DNA from: CAYXEN01 sp964464035
GTDB lineage: Bacteria > Krumholzibacteriota > Krumholzibacteriia > WVZY01
Length of the DNA stretch: 22,641 nucleotides
Direction of reading: 5' to 3'
Assembly: GCA_964464035.1 (NCBI GenBank)
Contig: CAYXEN010000046.1
Span: 1 to 22,641 of the forward strand
Part shown: positions 16,593 through 22,641 of the stretch, piece by piece
Layout: every line of letters begins with the position of its first letter
How positions within the stretch are numbered: position 1 is the stretch's first letter
Made by a program: the position numbers and the translations under genes
The notes under the pieces: model-generated
Databases searched by the model: none
What the model was told of the DNA's origin: nothing
The model's input: the letters and a program-made list of their open reading frames with translations, nothing else

Positions 16593-18124
16593 CGGAATGG
16601 GATGACATAAGCATAGCTTCTTCGGATGACGAAGAGGTGCGCGCTCAGTCCGAAAGCAGTGCAAATGAGGCTGCCGACGGCGACGATCGTTCGCGTGAAG
16701 AGCTGGCCGTGCTGAACAAGCGGGGGCTCGCACTCATCCACTCCTTCTTTTCGGCCAGCAAGATGGTGCAGATCTACAAACTGGACAACAACGCGGTGAA
16801 GAGGGTCCTCTCCGAATTCATTTCGATATTGAAGAAATTCCTCGAGGAAGATGAAAGGGCGTGCATCAGGTTGGCCGCGGAGTACCTGAACATAAACGAC
16901 GTGCGCATCACCGTGGATCCGCAGTTCTTCGATCCCTTCCAATACCTTATCGACGAGATGAAAAAAAGGTCGGTCGAAAGCATCGAGTTTTCGCCCGGGG
17001 TCACGCCCGAGGAGATCGGGAGGTTCCTCAAGACTTTCTATGGCGTAGACGAGGGTGAAGATGCTTTTGAACTTCTCGAGAAGAAGCTCATGGAAGCGGG
17101 AGTGGTTCACATAGGCGTCACCCAGCTCGTGGAAACGGAGAGAGTGCTCAGGGAGCATACGCAGAAGGGGCGTGACGTGAAGCTGGAGAGCAACAGGGTG
17201 TTCTTCCGCGCCCTGGCCTTGATGCGCGACGTCGTGCAGGCGATGGAAGAACGGCGGGTCATAAAGATAAAGAAGGCGAAGAGGCTGACCCAACAGATGG
17301 TCGATATAATCCAGACCGACGAGACGATTCTCCTCGGCCTGGCGAGCATAAAGAAATTCGATGAATACACCTTCGCCCACTCGGTCAACGTATGCATCCT
17401 CGCAATGGCGATGGGAGACAAGTTGCGGTTGTGCAAGGGAGACATCGCACGGTTGGGATTGTCCGCGCTTTTCCACGACATAGGCAAGGTCTACATCCCC
17501 GAATCCATAGTCAACAATCCCAACAAGCTCACGGGGAAGGACTGGGAGCTGATGAAGTATCACACCTTGTTCGGCGTGAAGGAGCTGGCCAAAGTCAAGG
17601 TCCTGAAGGAGATAGCCGATGCCATGTTCGTGTCCCTGCAGCACCACGTGCACTACAACCAGAACGGTTACCCACGCAGGAAAAACGGCTGGCGCCTGCG
17701 GCTTTTTTCGCGCATAGTGACCATAGCGGATTACTACGACGCGATGACTTCGATGCGCGTGTACCGCAGGAACGAGCTTCGCCCCGACAAGGTCATCAAG
17801 TTCATTTTCGAGATGAGCGGCAAGATATTCGACCCTTTCCTTTCCAAGGTATTCGTGCAGACCATGGGGTTCTATCCGGTGGGAACGGTGGTGGCGCTGG
17901 ACAGCGGAGAAAAGGGGATAGTGGTCAAGCCCAACCAGGACATACGCTTTCTCCATCGGCCTCTCATCAGGTTGATCTCGGGGGACCCCAAGAACCCCGA
18001 GGCCGGCGAAGTGGTTGATCTCTGCGAGAAAAGGGCCGACGGGCGTGGTTTCAAGCGAAGCATCCTGACATCGCTGGATTCGAGTGAGATCCCGGCCGAG
18101 AAAGAAGAGAGTTTCCTCGCCTAG
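16589..18124 (+). CDS. HD-GYP domain protein, probable cyclic-di-GMP phosphodiesterase
   Basis: 511 residues. The C-terminal half is an HD-GYP domain, which hydrolyses cyclic di-GMP: FAHSVNVCIL, H296-D297-I-G-K300, a downstream HTLFG, H352-H353 and G360-Y361-P362 (HHVHYNQNGYP), then DYYDAMTS. All residues of the HD and GYP signatures are present, so activity is expected. Residues about 45-170 carry an N-terminal domain without a known name, similar in layout to the HEAT protein: YKLDNNAV, a central strand, then VESIEFSPGVTPEEIGRFLKTF. The last 80 residues after the HD domain (VGTVVALDSGEKGIVV) match the small beta-domain often found behind HD-GYP. No membrane segment. Translationally coupled to the HEAT protein by an ATGA overlap; no receiver or PAS domain is present, so input probably comes through the partner. 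Confidence 0.95.
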   Translation: MTEWDDISIASSDDEEVRAQSESSANEAADGDDRSREELAVLNKRGLALIHSFFSASKMVQIYKLDNNAVKRVLSEFISILKKFLEEDERACIRLAAEYLNINDVRITVDPQFFDPFQYLIDEMKKRSVESIEFSPGVTPEEIGRFLKTFYGVDEGEDAFELLEKKLMEAGVVHIGVTQLVETERVLREHTQKGRDVKLESNRVFFRALALMRDVVQAMEERRVIKIKKAKRLTQQMVDIIQTDETILLGLASIKKFDEYTFAHSVNVCILAMAMGDKLRLCKGDIARLGLSALFHDIGKVYIPESIVNNPNKLTGKDWELMKYHTLFGVKELAKVKVLKEIADAMFVSLQHHVHYNQNGYPRRKNGWRLRLFSRIVTIADYYDAMTSMRVYRRNELRPDKVIKFIFEMSGKIFDPFLSKVFVQTMGFYPVGTVVALDSGEKGIVVKPNQDIRFLHRPLIRLISGDPKNPEAGEVVDLCEKRADGRGFKRSILTSLDSSEIPAEKEESFLA

Positions 18125-18162
18125 CGATACCGCCGTTGCATCCTCCCAATTCCAAAAATAAC

Positions 18163-18191
18163 TGGAACTTTGCGGCCCGGATATGTATAAT
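18163..18191 (+). promoter_or_regulatory. Likely promoter of the DUF1573-TlpA operon
   Basis: TATAAT (18186-18191) with a poor -35, TGGAAC (18163-18168), at 17 bases. The inverted repeat TTCCA-N8-TGGAA (18150-18167) overlaps the -35 and could be an operator. Transcription from here would give a leader of about 138 bases. Confidence 0.45.
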
Positions 18192-18201
18192 TCTTTGGCG
18201 A

Positions 18202-18306
18202 ATCCGCAATCGAATCCCCGAGCAACCAACTGCGGATAAATAGGTTGATGATTCCGGTACCACGATCCAGGCTTCCGATGCGCCCGTTCAGGCTGCTTGG
18301 GAAGCC
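18202..18306 (+). other. Structured leader: two 7-bp inverted repeats
   Basis: ATCCGCA (18202-18208) is complementary to TGCGGAT (18231-18237), and GGCTTCC (18270-18276) to GGAAGCC (18300-18306). Both lie between the putative promoter and the ATG at 18336. I recognise no riboswitch class in the conserved bases, so a regulatory RNA role is only a possibility. Confidence 0.35.
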
Positions 18307-18335
18307 GGCATCTCACAACTGAGGGAGTAGATAGT

Positions 18336-19352
18336 ATGAGCAGGAAGATATTGACGACACTGCTTGTCTGCCTGTTCTCCACGTTCGTCGGTGGGCTGGG
18401 CTCACTCCATGCGGCGGAGCCCAACGAGCCTGAAATATACGTGGAGAAACTCGTTCACGATTTCGGGCGGGTATTTCAGCAGGAGACTTTTTCGCATACC
18501 TTTGTGATTCGCAACAAGGGTAAAGCCGATTTGGTGATAAAAGAAGTGAAGCCTGGGTGAGGCTGCACCGTGGCCAAGTTCGACAAGGTCATCTCTCCTG
18601 GTCAGGAGGGCAAAATCACCCTGGAAGTAGACGGAAACAAGGTTCATGGAACCTTCAGCAAGAGTGCAAGCGTCTTGAGCAACGATCCGAAGCATCCCAG
18701 AATCACGCTTCAGCTGACGGGTTCCGTGGTTCGTTATATCGACATCGTTCCCACGGACCGCGTATATCTCTCCGCCATGTACGGCGAACCGGCGGAAAGG
18801 GAAGTCACGATCGTTTCCAACGAGAAGGGACTTGATTTCAAGATCTTGAGGCTCGAATCCAACATAGACGACAAGATCACTTACAAGTTGTATCCCGGGG
18901 ACGCCGAGAACAAGTACAAGCTCAAAGTGTGGAAGAATCCCAAGCTTCCGGCGATGAATACATGGGGATCGATAACTGTGTACACAAACAGCAAGAAATC
19001 CCCGACCAAGGTCATCCAGGTGAACGTCGCGACGAGGAGCTTGATAAAGGCCCAGCCTTCGATCATAAACTTCGGCAGGATCCCCCTGTCCGAAGACACC
19101 GGGGTGAACCGGTTGGAGAAAACCATCACCGTGAGCAAGGTCAAGGGGGAATTCTCCATAAAGAACATCTCCTTCACGAACGATTATTATACTGCATCGT
19201 ATCAGGCGCTGGAGGAAGGCAAGAGGTACACGATAACCGTGAAATTCAATCCTGATCAGGTGCGAAGAAGGTATTCCGATCAGATGATTATCAGTACCGA
19301 CGACCCCCATGAGCCGGTGGTGAAAATCCGCTTGTTGGCCAGGACCATATGA
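18336..19352 (+). CDS. DUF1573 family exported protein, candidate selenoprotein (TGA at codon 75)
   Basis: 338 residues if the TGA at 18558-18560 is read through. ATG 18336 follows GAGGGAG; residues 1-27 are a signal peptide (LLVCLFSTFVGGLGSLHAA). Residues 35-140 are a DUF1573 domain: VHDFGRVFQQ, then FVIRNKGKADLVIKEVKPG, then TGA, then GCTVAKFDKVISPG. The family normally has Cys-Gly-Cys-Thr here, so TGA stands for the first Cys and would encode selenocysteine, giving U75-G76-C77. The frame after the TGA is intact to TGA 19350-19352 and includes a second Ig-like domain (INFGRIPL near 187-194). Candidate SECIS hairpins follow the TGA. The function of DUF1573 is not established; its Cys pair may be redox-active or bind metal. 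A TlpA-type thioredoxin follows 33 bases later. If recoding fails, the gene is a nonsense pseudogene or a base error. Confidence 0.75.
18571..18610 (+). promoter_or_regulatory. Candidate SECIS-like hairpins downstream of the in-frame TGA
   Basis: Two hairpins lie in the coding sequence after the TGA. Hairpin 1 (18571-18591) pairs TGGCC with GGTCA around an AA/AA internal loop and a short GT-TCG-AC tip, with the tip starting 19 bases after the TGA. Hairpin 2 (18593-18610) has a 7-bp stem, including one U-G pair, closed by GGTC; its loop starts 39 bases after the TGA. A GGUC apical loop resembles the SelB-binding loop of the E. coli fdhF element, but 39 bases is slightly beyond the usual distance in bacterial SECIS models. 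Confidence 0.45.
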
Positions 19353-19385
19353 GCGTGGGTTCGCCGCAATGAGAAAGGTAACATA

Positions 19386-20354
19386 ATGAAACGAATCATT
19401 TTCCGCGACCGTTTCCTCGCAACCGTCCTGAGCCTGAGCATATTCTGCTTGATGATCGGTTACCAGGGGGCGTCGGGGGCGGAGGCCTTGAGCTCGAAAG
19501 ACGCCTACGCGAAGCTCCTGGAGGATCTGAAGCAAATGGAACATGGTATCGCAGGGGGATCCTCGATGGAGAAGATCCTCGAGGTCTTCGACCGGATCGA
19601 GAAGAAGCTCGAGGATTTCATCGCCGCGTACCCGGGCACCGACGAAGCCCAGGATGCCAAGTTCCAGCTCGGCATGTTGAACAGCAACATCAACAAAGCC
19701 GACAAGGCCGAGAAGTATCTGCAGGATTACATAACGTCTTCTCCCAACGCTCCCAGGGAGAAGTTGGGATACGCGAACTTCTTCCTGGCCCAGGCGTACA
19801 AGAGCGACGAGCAATTCGGCAAGGCCAAGAAGTATTACTTGGTATTCCTGGACAAGTATTCGGATGTGGACGCCAAACTGGCTTCGAGGGCCAAGTCGAT
19901 CCTCGAAGACATGGACGTGCTCAAGAAACTTGCGGTCGGAAACAAGCCGATTCCATTCAAGGTCAAGGACATCGAGGGCAAGCCCCTTTCGCTGGACAAG
20001 TACAAGGGCAAGGTGGTGCTTCTAGATTTCTGGGCCACGTGGTGCGGCCCTTGTCGACAGGAGATGCCCAACGTCATCAAGCTGTACGACAAGCATCATG
20101 ACAAAGGGTTCGAAATCGTCGGCATCTCCCTGGACAGCAAGAAGGATGCGTTGCTGAGCTATCTGAAAACGAAGGGAATCAAGTGGCCTCAGTACTTCGA
20201 TGGAGCGGGGTGGAAAAACAGCGTGGCCATGAAATATCGCATCCGCTCGATACCGACAACTTTTCTGCTCGACCGCAAGGGCAAGATCCGTTACAAGTCT
20301 TTGCGCGGAAGAGAACTTGAACGTGCCGTTGAAAAGCTCCTGCGCGAGAAGTAG
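19386..20354 (+). CDS. TPR-TlpA thiol-disulfide oxidoreductase (thioredoxin fold), exported
   Basis: 322 residues from ATG 19386 with AGAAAGG seven bases upstream. Signal peptide about residues 1-31 (FLATVLSLSIFCLMIG). Residues 40-185 are alpha-helical with TPR-like pairs (AQDAKFQLGMLN, KLGYANFFLAQAYK, KAKKYYLVFLDKYSD). Residues 190-322 are a TlpA/AhpC-type thioredoxin domain: IPFKVKDIEGKPLSLDKYKGKVVLLDFWATW, the active site C220-G-P-C223, and the cis-proline segment SIPTTFLLD. Such proteins reduce or exchange disulfides in the cell envelope, with electrons usually from a membrane CcdA/DsbD-type partner not seen here. It shares an operon with the DUF1573 candidate selenoprotein, whose U-G-C centre would be a natural substrate (inference). 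The stop at 20352-20354 is one base from the converging glycosyltransferase stop. Confidence 0.92.
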   Translation: MKRIIFRDRFLATVLSLSIFCLMIGYQGASGAEALSSKDAYAKLLEDLKQMEHGIAGGSSMEKILEVFDRIEKKLEDFIAAYPGTDEAQDAKFQLGMLNSNINKADKAEKYLQDYITSSPNAPREKLGYANFFLAQAYKSDEQFGKAKKYYLVFLDKYSDVDAKLASRAKSILEDMDVLKKLAVGNKPIPFKVKDIEGKPLSLDKYKGKVVLLDFWATWCGPCRQEMPNVIKLYDKHHDKGFEIVGISLDSKKDALLSYLKTKGIKWPQYFDGAGWKNSVAMKYRIRSIPTTFLLDRKGKIRYKSLRGRELERAVEKLLREK

Positions 20355-20379
20355 ATCATCGCAGGAACGACTCGATGAT
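20355..20379. terminator. Perfect 7-bp hairpin at the convergent gene junction, possible shared terminator
   Basis: ATCATCG (20355-20361) and CGATGAT (20373-20379) are perfect inverted copies around an 11-base loop. The hairpin begins directly after the TlpA-type stop and lies inside the last codons of the opposing glycosyltransferase. No T-run follows on either strand, so termination is only tentative. Confidence 0.3.
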
Positions 20380-21624
20380 GTCGAATTCCATGGAGGTTCT
20401 TTCATCCCAGCTTACGAACGTGGAGGCGGCGATACGTTTCGCCGCTTCCCCCATTTTTTTCCTCTCCTCCGGGTGATCCGCAAGAAAAGCTATTCCGTCT
20501 GCCAGCGCTTCGATGTCGCCGTCCTCGACCAGTACACCCGTCACTCCGGTTCGGACCAGTCGTGCCGTGTCTCCGGTGGCGAAAGCCGCCACGGGCAGAC
20601 CGCAAACGAGAGCCTCGCATGTGGGGATGGCCATGTTCGTTAGGCTGCTCGTGGACACGAAGATATCGCTGGCGGACATCACGGCCGGCACGCGTGAATG
20701 TGCAACGGATCCTATGAAGCGGACGTAGGACGAGATTCCTTGCTCTCGTGCGAGAGCCTCGCATGCCGCCCTTTCCGGGCCGTCTCCCGCGAAGAGGAAC
20801 ACGATCTTGCGGCTCGATAGTTCAAGAACGCGCGGGATCGCCCTTATGACCGCTTCGGGGCGCTTGGACGCGACGAACCTGGCCAGAAAGAGCACCAGGC
20901 ACGTGTCTTCATCGATGGCCAGGGTTCTGCGCACCGCGGAGCGGTCGTTGTCTTGTTCCCCCCATTCCACGTTGATGCCGTTGGGCAGAAAATGGATCTT
21001 TGTTTCCTCGACCCCGTGTCTCACGGCCGCCTCTTTGCCCCTGGTTCCGTCGTCCAGGATCATCCATGCATCCTGCGGTATCTTGAAAGCGATTATCTGC
21101 TCGCAGTTCTTGTAGTAGTACTTCAGGCGGCTCCATTCGGTGTGAACCAGGTCCATCACGCCGAAGAGCTTCACGGCGCGGGGAATCTTGAATGTCCTCC
21201 CGACTATCAGCGTGGCGAGCGGCGTGTAGTGGGAATGCCCGAGGACGAAAGCCGGCTTGACCCGGCGGGCGACGGCCACCGCCGCCGGCACCGCAATACA
21301 GGTGAAGAGAAGCGGCCACAGGATCCGTTTCAGAATACCGGGGAGCATGGAGGTGGCACGAAAGAAATCCGGATAGTAATGCCGATGGTAGTCCAAACCG
21401 TCTTCCACCGGGGTGCCGCGACGCCCCGGGGCGAGGATGTGGACTTCGAAGCCGCGCTCCGAGGCTTTTCTTATGAAATAGTAGTCATCGCTTACACCGG
21501 CCCCCTCTCCAAGAGACCACCTCTCGGCCCAGGGCGAAACGATCAGGATGCGCTTTCTCTTCTCTATGCTTTCGCTTCTTTCCACGAAAGATCTCGTGTC
21601 TGCAGACGTCATGCGAGGGATCAT
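20356..21624 (-). CDS. GT4-type family glycosyltransferase
   Basis: 422 residues from ATG 21622-21624, whose ATGA overlaps the stop of the upstream hydrolase; another ATG (MTSADT, 21610-21612) is possible, and the longer in-frame extension to 21774 lies inside the hydrolase and is rejected. The N-terminal Rossmann domain shows KRILIVSPWAERWSLGEG; the C-terminal domain shows the GT-B donor-site series LPNGINVEW, VLFLARFVASKRPE, LFAGDGPERAA, VRFIGSV, DIFVSTS and IPTCEALVCGLPVAAF. The first Glu of the usual E-x7-E motif is Thr, as in some GT4 subgroups; the second Glu is kept. It probably transfers a nucleotide-activated sugar to a lipid, polysaccharide or small molecule; donor and acceptor cannot be read. 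No membrane helix is certain, though hydrophobic residues near 90-110 (LLFTCIAVPAAVAVARR) may touch the membrane. Confidence 0.9.
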   Translation of the reverse strand: MIPRMTSADTRSFVERSESIEKRKRILIVSPWAERWSLGEGAGVSDDYYFIRKASERGFEVHILAPGRRGTPVEDGLDYHRHYYPDFFRATSMLPGILKRILWPLLFTCIAVPAAVAVARRVKPAFVLGHSHYTPLATLIVGRTFKIPRAVKLFGVMDLVHTEWSRLKYYYKNCEQIIAFKIPQDAWMILDDGTRGKEAAVRHGVEETKIHFLPNGINVEWGEQDNDRSAVRRTLAIDEDTCLVLFLARFVASKRPEAVIRAIPRVLELSSRKIVFLFAGDGPERAACEALAREQGISSYVRFIGSVAHSRVPAVMSASDIFVSTSSLTNMAIPTCEALVCGLPVAAFATGDTARLVRTGVTGVLVEDGDIEALADGIAFLADHPEERKKMGEAAKRIAASTFVSWDERTSMEFDIIESFLR

Positions 21625-22478
21625 GCCACCGTGTTGGTGAGCTTGCCCAGCGACTGGATGGTAGCGGTAAGCACGTTGCCTCTTTGCAGGAAGCGCTGGG
21701 GATCGGCGAAGACTCCCACTCCGGAGGGAGTCCCGGTGGCGACGATGTCTCCGGGTTCGAGGGTCATACTGCAAGATAGATAATGGACCAGGTAGGACAC
21801 CTTGAATCTCATCCGCCCGGTATTACTGTCTTGCATGGTTTTCCCGTTCACTTCGAGGGAGATCCGCAGATCGTGCGGGTCCGTTATTTCGTCGGCGGTG
21901 GTGAGATACGGCCCGAACGGCCCGAATCCATCGAAGCTTTTTCCTCTGAACCATTGCTTCTCTCGGAACTGGACGTCCCGGGCGCTTATGTCCATGAAGA
22001 CGCCGTAACCGGCCACGTAGTCCATGGTCTCGTCGAGAGGAACGTTTTTGGCTCTGCGCCCGATGACGAAGGCGAGTTCGACCTCGTGATCCATTTGTGT
22101 CACGCCGGTCGGGATGGGAATGGGATCCTTGTCTCCCGCCAGGCAACTGGGAGCCTTGGCGAAGAGCAGCGGCCAGTCGGGTATGTCCTTGCCTTGCTCG
22201 CGCGCATGATCGATGTAGTTGAGACCGAGGCATATTATCTTGGATGGATTGGTGATGGGCGGCCCGAGACGAACGTCGGCGATGGGTACGCGCTTGTCCG
22301 TGCCTATCTTGGCCGCCGCGGCGAGGATCTCGCGTACTCTCGGGAGCTTGTCTTCCGCCAGGATCCCGCGGAGAGAAGAGGGCAGGTCGGGATCGACGGC
22401 TCGGAGGTCGATGATGGAATCTCCGCTGATTACTCCCGGTTTCTCGCAGCCCTTGGGGCCGAAGCTGACCAGTTTCAT
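21621..22478 (-). CDS. Fumarylacetoacetate hydrolase (FAH) family enzyme
   Basis: 285 residues from ATG 22476-22478, with AGGTG seven bases upstream. The FAH fold carries IICLGLNYIDHA, PLLFAKAPSCLAGDKDPI, the metal-binding DHEVELAFVIGRRA (two Glu) and the later Asp in YGVFMDISARDVQ, then KSFDGFGPFGPYLTT and GDIVATGTPSGVG. All are typical of the Mg/Mn-dependent beta-diketone or acylpyruvate hydrolases of the 280-300 residue group, which act on fumarylpyruvate, acylpyruvates, related catabolic intermediates, or as oxaloacetate decarboxylase. The substrate cannot be told from sequence, and no aromatic-catabolism genes lie beside it. Cytosolic. It overlaps the glycosyltransferase start by four bases, so the two are cotranslated although their roles look unrelated. 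Confidence 0.94.
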   Translation of the reverse strand: MKLVSFGPKGCEKPGVISGDSIIDLRAVDPDLPSSLRGILAEDKLPRVREILAAAAKIGTDKRVPIADVRLGPPITNPSKIICLGLNYIDHAREQGKDIPDWPLLFAKAPSCLAGDKDPIPIPTGVTQMDHEVELAFVIGRRAKNVPLDETMDYVAGYGVFMDISARDVQFREKQWFRGKSFDGFGPFGPYLTTADEITDPHDLRISLEVNGKTMQDSNTGRMRFKVSYLVHYLSCSMTLEPGDIVATGTPSGVGVFADPQRFLQRGNVLTATIQSLGKLTNTVA

Positions 22479-22556
22479 GTCACTTCACCTTTTCCGTGCT
22501 CATGTATCGCTTGGGCGTGGCGGCGTGGCCCGCCGACGCTTAATCGTCGCCCATTC

Positions 22557-22586
22557 ATTATACAAGAGAGTGATCGCTGCTGTCAC
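22557..22586 (-). promoter_or_regulatory. Strong sigma-70-like promoter of the FAH-glycosyltransferase operon
   Basis: Minus-strand GTGACA (22586-22581), 18-base spacer, and a perfect TATAAT (22562-22557). The leader of about 70 bases contains two small inverted repeats, CGACG/CGTCG and GGCGG/CCGCC, before the AGGTG ribosome site. Confidence 0.65.
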
Positions 22587-22603
22587 CAGCAATTCCGGGG
22601 CGC

Positions 22604-22629
22604 GGCGGCGGGGGCCCCGAATCGCCGCC
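22604..22629. repeat. GC-rich inverted repeat at the right edge
   Basis: GGCGGCG (22604-22610) and CGCCGCC (22623-22629) are perfect inverted copies flanking the palindrome GGGGCCCC. No T-run follows, so a terminator is not shown. The rest of 22479-22641 holds only the promoter and leader described above. Confidence 0.4.
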
Positions 22630-22641
22630 ACCCGCTGCCTG

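Noticed and set aside
18125..18335. Riboswitch or sigma-54 promoter upstream of the DUF1573 gene
   Set aside because: The GG and GC elements near 18164-18173 have the wrong spacing for sigma-54, and the leader lacks the conserved bases of the c-di-GMP, cobalamin or other riboswitch classes I know.
16022..18424. 800-codon minus-strand open frame
   Set aside because: It is antisense to the HEAT and HD-GYP genes, which carry complete motifs; its translation is low-complexity and matches no family.
18558..18560. Alternative genetic code (TGA as a sense codon genome-wide)
   Set aside because: TGA is the natural stop of many other genes in the window (both fumarase-side and peptidase genes, CDF, HEAT, FAH, glycosyltransferase and DUF1573 itself), at family-typical ends.
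1..22641. CRISPR arrays, insertion sequences, tRNA or rRNA genes, prophage parts
   Set aside because: No regularly spaced direct repeats at CRISPR scale, no transposase motifs, and no tRNA or rRNA signature sequences were seen on either strand.

Overview
This is a GC-rich (by eye about 58-60%) bacterial window densely packed with genes. The protein families point to a Gram-negative type cell envelope: a very large secreted repeat protein, exported DUF1573 and TlpA-type thioredoxin proteins, and signal-peptide-bearing M1 and M28 peptidases. Codon use and family mix fit an uncultured FCB-like or deep-branching lineage, but no marker gene in the window fixes the taxonomy. TGA ends most genes here, so the standard code is in use.

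Layout. 1-5300 (minus) is one open reading frame that runs off the left edge: the first 1766 residues of an exported protein whose C-terminal part in view is a tandem repeat of about 315 residues. 5537-7031 (minus) is a two-subunit class I fumarase or tartrate dehydratase operon with a near-leaderless promoter and a hairpin/T-run terminator. 7297-12515 (plus) is a co-directional run: Mut7-C protein, CDF cation transporter, M1-like metallopeptidase with its own promoter, M28 metallopeptidase. 12555-14552 (minus) holds a TPR lipoprotein-like or periplasmic protein and, behind it, a tiny rubrerythrin-like ferritin gene broken by an in-frame TAA. 14751-18124 (plus) is a translationally coupled HEAT-repeat protein and HD-GYP phosphodiesterase whose N-terminal regions look related. 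18336-20354 (plus) is a DUF1573 protein plus a TPR-TlpA thioredoxin. 20356-22478 (minus) is a fumarylacetoacetate hydrolase family enzyme overlapping a GT4-type glycosyltransferase.

The most interesting signal is in the DUF1573 gene. An in-frame TGA (18558-18560, codon 75) replaces the first cysteine of the family's Cys-Gly-Cys motif, while the frame continues intact for 263 more codons with clear DUF1573 sequence on both sides. Hairpins that could act as a bacterial SECIS follow it, one with a GGUC apical loop. This is a strong candidate for an exported selenoprotein with a Sec-Gly-Cys centre, sitting directly upstream of a thioredoxin-fold protein that could be its redox partner. A simple nonsense mutation or base error is the main alternative; the second in-frame stop in the window (the TAA in the ferritin-like gene, at the predicted metal-ligand glutamate) makes that alternative worth testing.
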